Source of the DNA: Priapulus caudatus
Taxonomy: Eukaryota > Priapulida > Priapulimorpha > Priapulimorphida > Priapulidae
DNA length: 29,439 nucleotides
Direction: 5' to 3'
NCBI RefSeq assembly: GCF_000485595.1
Contig: NW_014577603.1
Span: 5,653-35,091, forward strand
Every line of letters begins with the position of its first letter. Positions within the stretch are counted from its first letter, which is position 1. Of the stretch, positions 27,142 through 29,439 are shown one piece after another. Both the position numbers and the translations under genes were made by a program. The notes beneath the pieces are model-generated. The model worked only from the letters and a program-made list of their open reading frames with translations. It was not told the DNA's origin and did no database searches.

Positions 27142-27147
27142 TTTATT
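27142..27147 (-). promoter_or_regulatory. Polyadenylation signal for the zinc-finger gene
   Basis: TTTATT on the + strand (AATAAA on the - strand), about 205 bases after the zinc-finger stop codon. This gives a short 3' UTR. Confidence 0.5.
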
Positions 27148-27352
27148 TATAGTAGCTTAGATGCTATTAATACATACACAATACTAATACAATATATATT
27201 ATACTAATACAAAATACACAAAGGTAGGTCCTAAATCATTTCTATTCCAATGGCACAGAAAACTGGTTATTTCTGTTTTTTCCATAGATATTAATTACAA
27301 TGCTTGAAAATTAAGGATGCATGCAAATGACTAAAATCGATCAGAAAACATA

Positions 27353-28190
27353 CTAGATTAAAACGATCTCTTGAGGAACTTGAGGTCGCTTGCAGGCAAG
27401 TCGTTGATGCCTCCTTAAATTACTCGAGACGTTAAACGCTCTCCCACACCTACACACATATGGCTTCTCTCCCGTGTGAATTCTTCGATGACATGCCAGG
27501 CTTGAATACTGTGTGAATGCGGACGAACACAGTGTGCACTTGTACGGCTTTTCGCCCGTGTGAATTTGCATGTGTTTCATCAGGTATTTGAATTTGAGAA
27601 CCTTCGGACAGAAGGGGCATGCCACCGCACGGTTCTGATTCTCCACCGTTGCTACCTTTGGTTTCCACGGCCTTCGCACCGTGAGTCTGCGATCAGAACC
27701 AGAAGATGACGATGCAAGCATACCACTCGTGCACAACCCTAGATTGCGCCTACCACTGCTTTCCGATTCCCACGTCTGCGGTCTGACGCGCATCTTTGTA
27801 GACGGACGAGCAGCCGCAGTGATTTTCCGCCGTAAATTGTCATGGTCGCCGGTTGCAGCTTCGGGATGGCGTATTTCTTGCGCCGTCGTCGTAGGGAGAT
27901 CATTGCCTCTAGAAGTTGAGGCACAGTCATATGGCACTTCGCTGTCAACAAGATTCTGCATCTCTGCAGCTGGCGTGAACTGCGGACACCGATCGAAATA
28001 TGTGTCATCGGTTCCGGGTTTGAGAACCAAGATTACCTCGTCGGTGTTATCCGCCTGAATTTGATATTCACTCTGCTCATAGCATTCAGTCACGGTCTCT
28101 TCATAGTTTGCGCCCGTAGACGTACCTGCTGCACTCTCACTATAGGTATGATCATCATCTATTACTTCAAGTTTCAGAATGACAGGTGGA

Positions 28191-28221
<31 letters not shown>

Positions 28222-28483
28222 CTGTAAAACACGTGTTCTCCGCTGTTTGATGCTGTAACAACGCTGCCGCTTCATAGTCGATGTTCAGTCGTTGTGAAGG
28301 CGGCTGCGCTTCTATGTTGTCAACAGTGTCAGTCTCTGTGTTCTCCTCAGGGTCATGACCTTGACACACCAGTACTTTACAGTGAACTCTCTCGGCATGA
28401 TTTAGAAACGCTGATCGAGTAAAAAAACATTCGCAGCACGAAGTGCACCTGAAGTACATTATCGTCTCACTAGATGGAGACAT
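27353..28483 (-). CDS. C2H2 zinc-finger protein, 376 aa, single exon
   Basis: Probable nuclear DNA-binding protein; the exact orthologue was not recognised. I chose the ATG at 28483 ([11 protein letters not shown] at -3): the frame is open about 24 codons further but has no ATG and meets TGA just before 28555. Layout: an N-terminal C2H2 finger (C13, C16, H29, H34), a Glu run (about residues 88-97, from a GAA repeat at 28191-28222), a long acidic and Ser-rich linker, a basic stretch (RRPWKPK, about 270), then three C-terminal fingers. Finger 2 has C289, C292, H304, H308; finger 3 has C316, C319, H332, H336; both are followed by TGEKPY linkers. Finger 4 is atypical: C344 and C346 are one residue apart and the last ligand is Cys (H359, C364). 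Stop TAG at 27353. It is convergent with the laminin gene. A 5' non-coding exon further upstream cannot be excluded. Confidence 0.9.
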
Positions 28484-29439
28484 TATACTAATTTTTGTGT
28501 AATAAGGTTGAGTAACCTTTTCAGCAGTACTTAAGTTCAGCTGCAGGCTTCCCAATCAGGAATCCACGATGCTTAGTCTGTTTCTACCATATATGACCCT
28601 ACAACATAAACACAAGTGCATGTAAATTTTGCCAAAAATACAAAGACAATATATAATTTTATGTTATAAATAGTATTTGATAGGTGAGTTATTGGAATTT
28701 ATACCTTAGTTCATTGTATACACAGTAAATTTCACAAAGTGAATAAAATGGATTAGCTAACTGCAAACCACCATTTAACCGGGGTATAGAATGACGTTTT
28801 AAATAGACAAGACCAAAATGCTACTCATGTGGCCATGCATTATGTTTGCCTTGTGTTTAAATCCACTATCAATCAATTGCGTATTTTATTCACATCGAGA
28901 TGGGCGTAAATAGTGACGAATTTGGGATATTCTTTTACTAAATTCCACTCAGAATATAGGCAGCGACCAGTAACATGTAGTTACCACGAGTAAGTCAAAG
29001 ATTTATTGATTCATTTCCAGGGTTCTCCACATGCCTTTAACATTACTATCTCTTAAATAAATAAAAAAAACAAATACGTTATATAGTGAATATATTATTA
29101 CTGTCAGAGTACTCTAGCATAAATATCACCACGAGTTTGTGTTGTAATGGTACACAAAATAGAAAATAACACAGCCTCTGTCTTCACTGTCGTGACAAAA
29201 TTTTACCTTGTAAATGATATCATGGACAAAATTGCACCTCCCACAGTTGTGTAAGTAATATTAGCAATAAGTACATATATATATGTAAGTGGTTCTTGAT
29301 ATGTACAGTGCCTCTTTTTACTTCATGCAAGCTACCATTAACAAATTGTAGGGGCAAGGTCTCGCGAGAATGAAGCGGCATCCTCATATAAACGTCACCT
29401 ATTACTCTAAGTATTCTAAGACATTCTAAGTATTCTAAG
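28484..29439 (-). other. 5' flank of zinc-finger gene
   Basis: No coding exon was recognised. A stop precedes the open frame at about 28556-28558. The region is AT-rich, without an obvious TATA box that I can defend. The last 36 bases are short direct repeats of attctaag. Confidence 0.5.

Noticed and set aside
27681-28058. 125-codon + strand frame
   Set aside because: Antisense shadow of the zinc-finger gene.

Overview
The window is animal (metazoan) genomic DNA. Most of it is the 3' two thirds of a spliced laminin gamma-chain gene on the + strand (last recognised coding base 23886). A single-exon C2H2 zinc-finger gene on the - strand (28483 down to 27353) faces it tail to tail. Laminin gamma is animal-specific. 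Introns of 0.2-4 kb, abundant microsatellites and many small inverted-repeat elements suggest an invertebrate with a repeat-rich and probably heterozygous genome. I cannot name the phylum from sequence alone.

Layout. 1-1308: upstream intron with a GA microsatellite; the exons for signal peptide and LN domain must lie before the window. 1309-7455: exons 1-4, laminin EGF-like modules LE1-LE4 and the first half of LE5. 7795-10122: exons 5-7, the laminin IV (L4) domain, which interrupts LE5 as in other gamma chains; exon 8 finishes it. 10123-13069: exons 8-12, LE5 second half to LE9, including the nidogen-binding module with its NIDPNA motif. 15133-23886: coiled-coil exons to the C terminus, ending in the conserved Cys and integrin-relevant Glu tail. 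All exon phases join in frame except in the disturbed middle. 23887-about 24620: 3' UTR. 24620-27141: intergenic, with CTCF-like motifs. 27353-28483: zinc-finger gene.

The disturbed middle (13.08-21.19 kb) is the main oddity. A block of about 1.4 kb holding two coiled-coil exons occurs twice. The intact copy (13081-14559) is in the wrong place, directly after LE9. The copy in the correct protein order (18541-19952) has many one-base deletions, mostly in homopolymers, and cannot be translated. The end of LE9, LE10, LE11 and the first part of the coiled coil (about 200 residues judged against vertebrate gamma1) are absent where they should be. A minus-strand exon of an unrelated protein lies at 14564-14739. 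A misassembly, with misplaced haplotype or contig plus unpolished long-read fill, is the simplest reading; a real rearrangement is the alternative.

The best candidate for new biology is at intron 3' ends. Two introns, possibly three, contain tandem arrays whose repeat unit includes a copy of the downstream 3' splice site plus the first bases of the downstream coding exon. Each decoy keeps the AG and the first codons and then runs into an in-frame stop. In three other introns small inverted-repeat elements end 12-28 bases before the exon and supply the pyrimidine tract.
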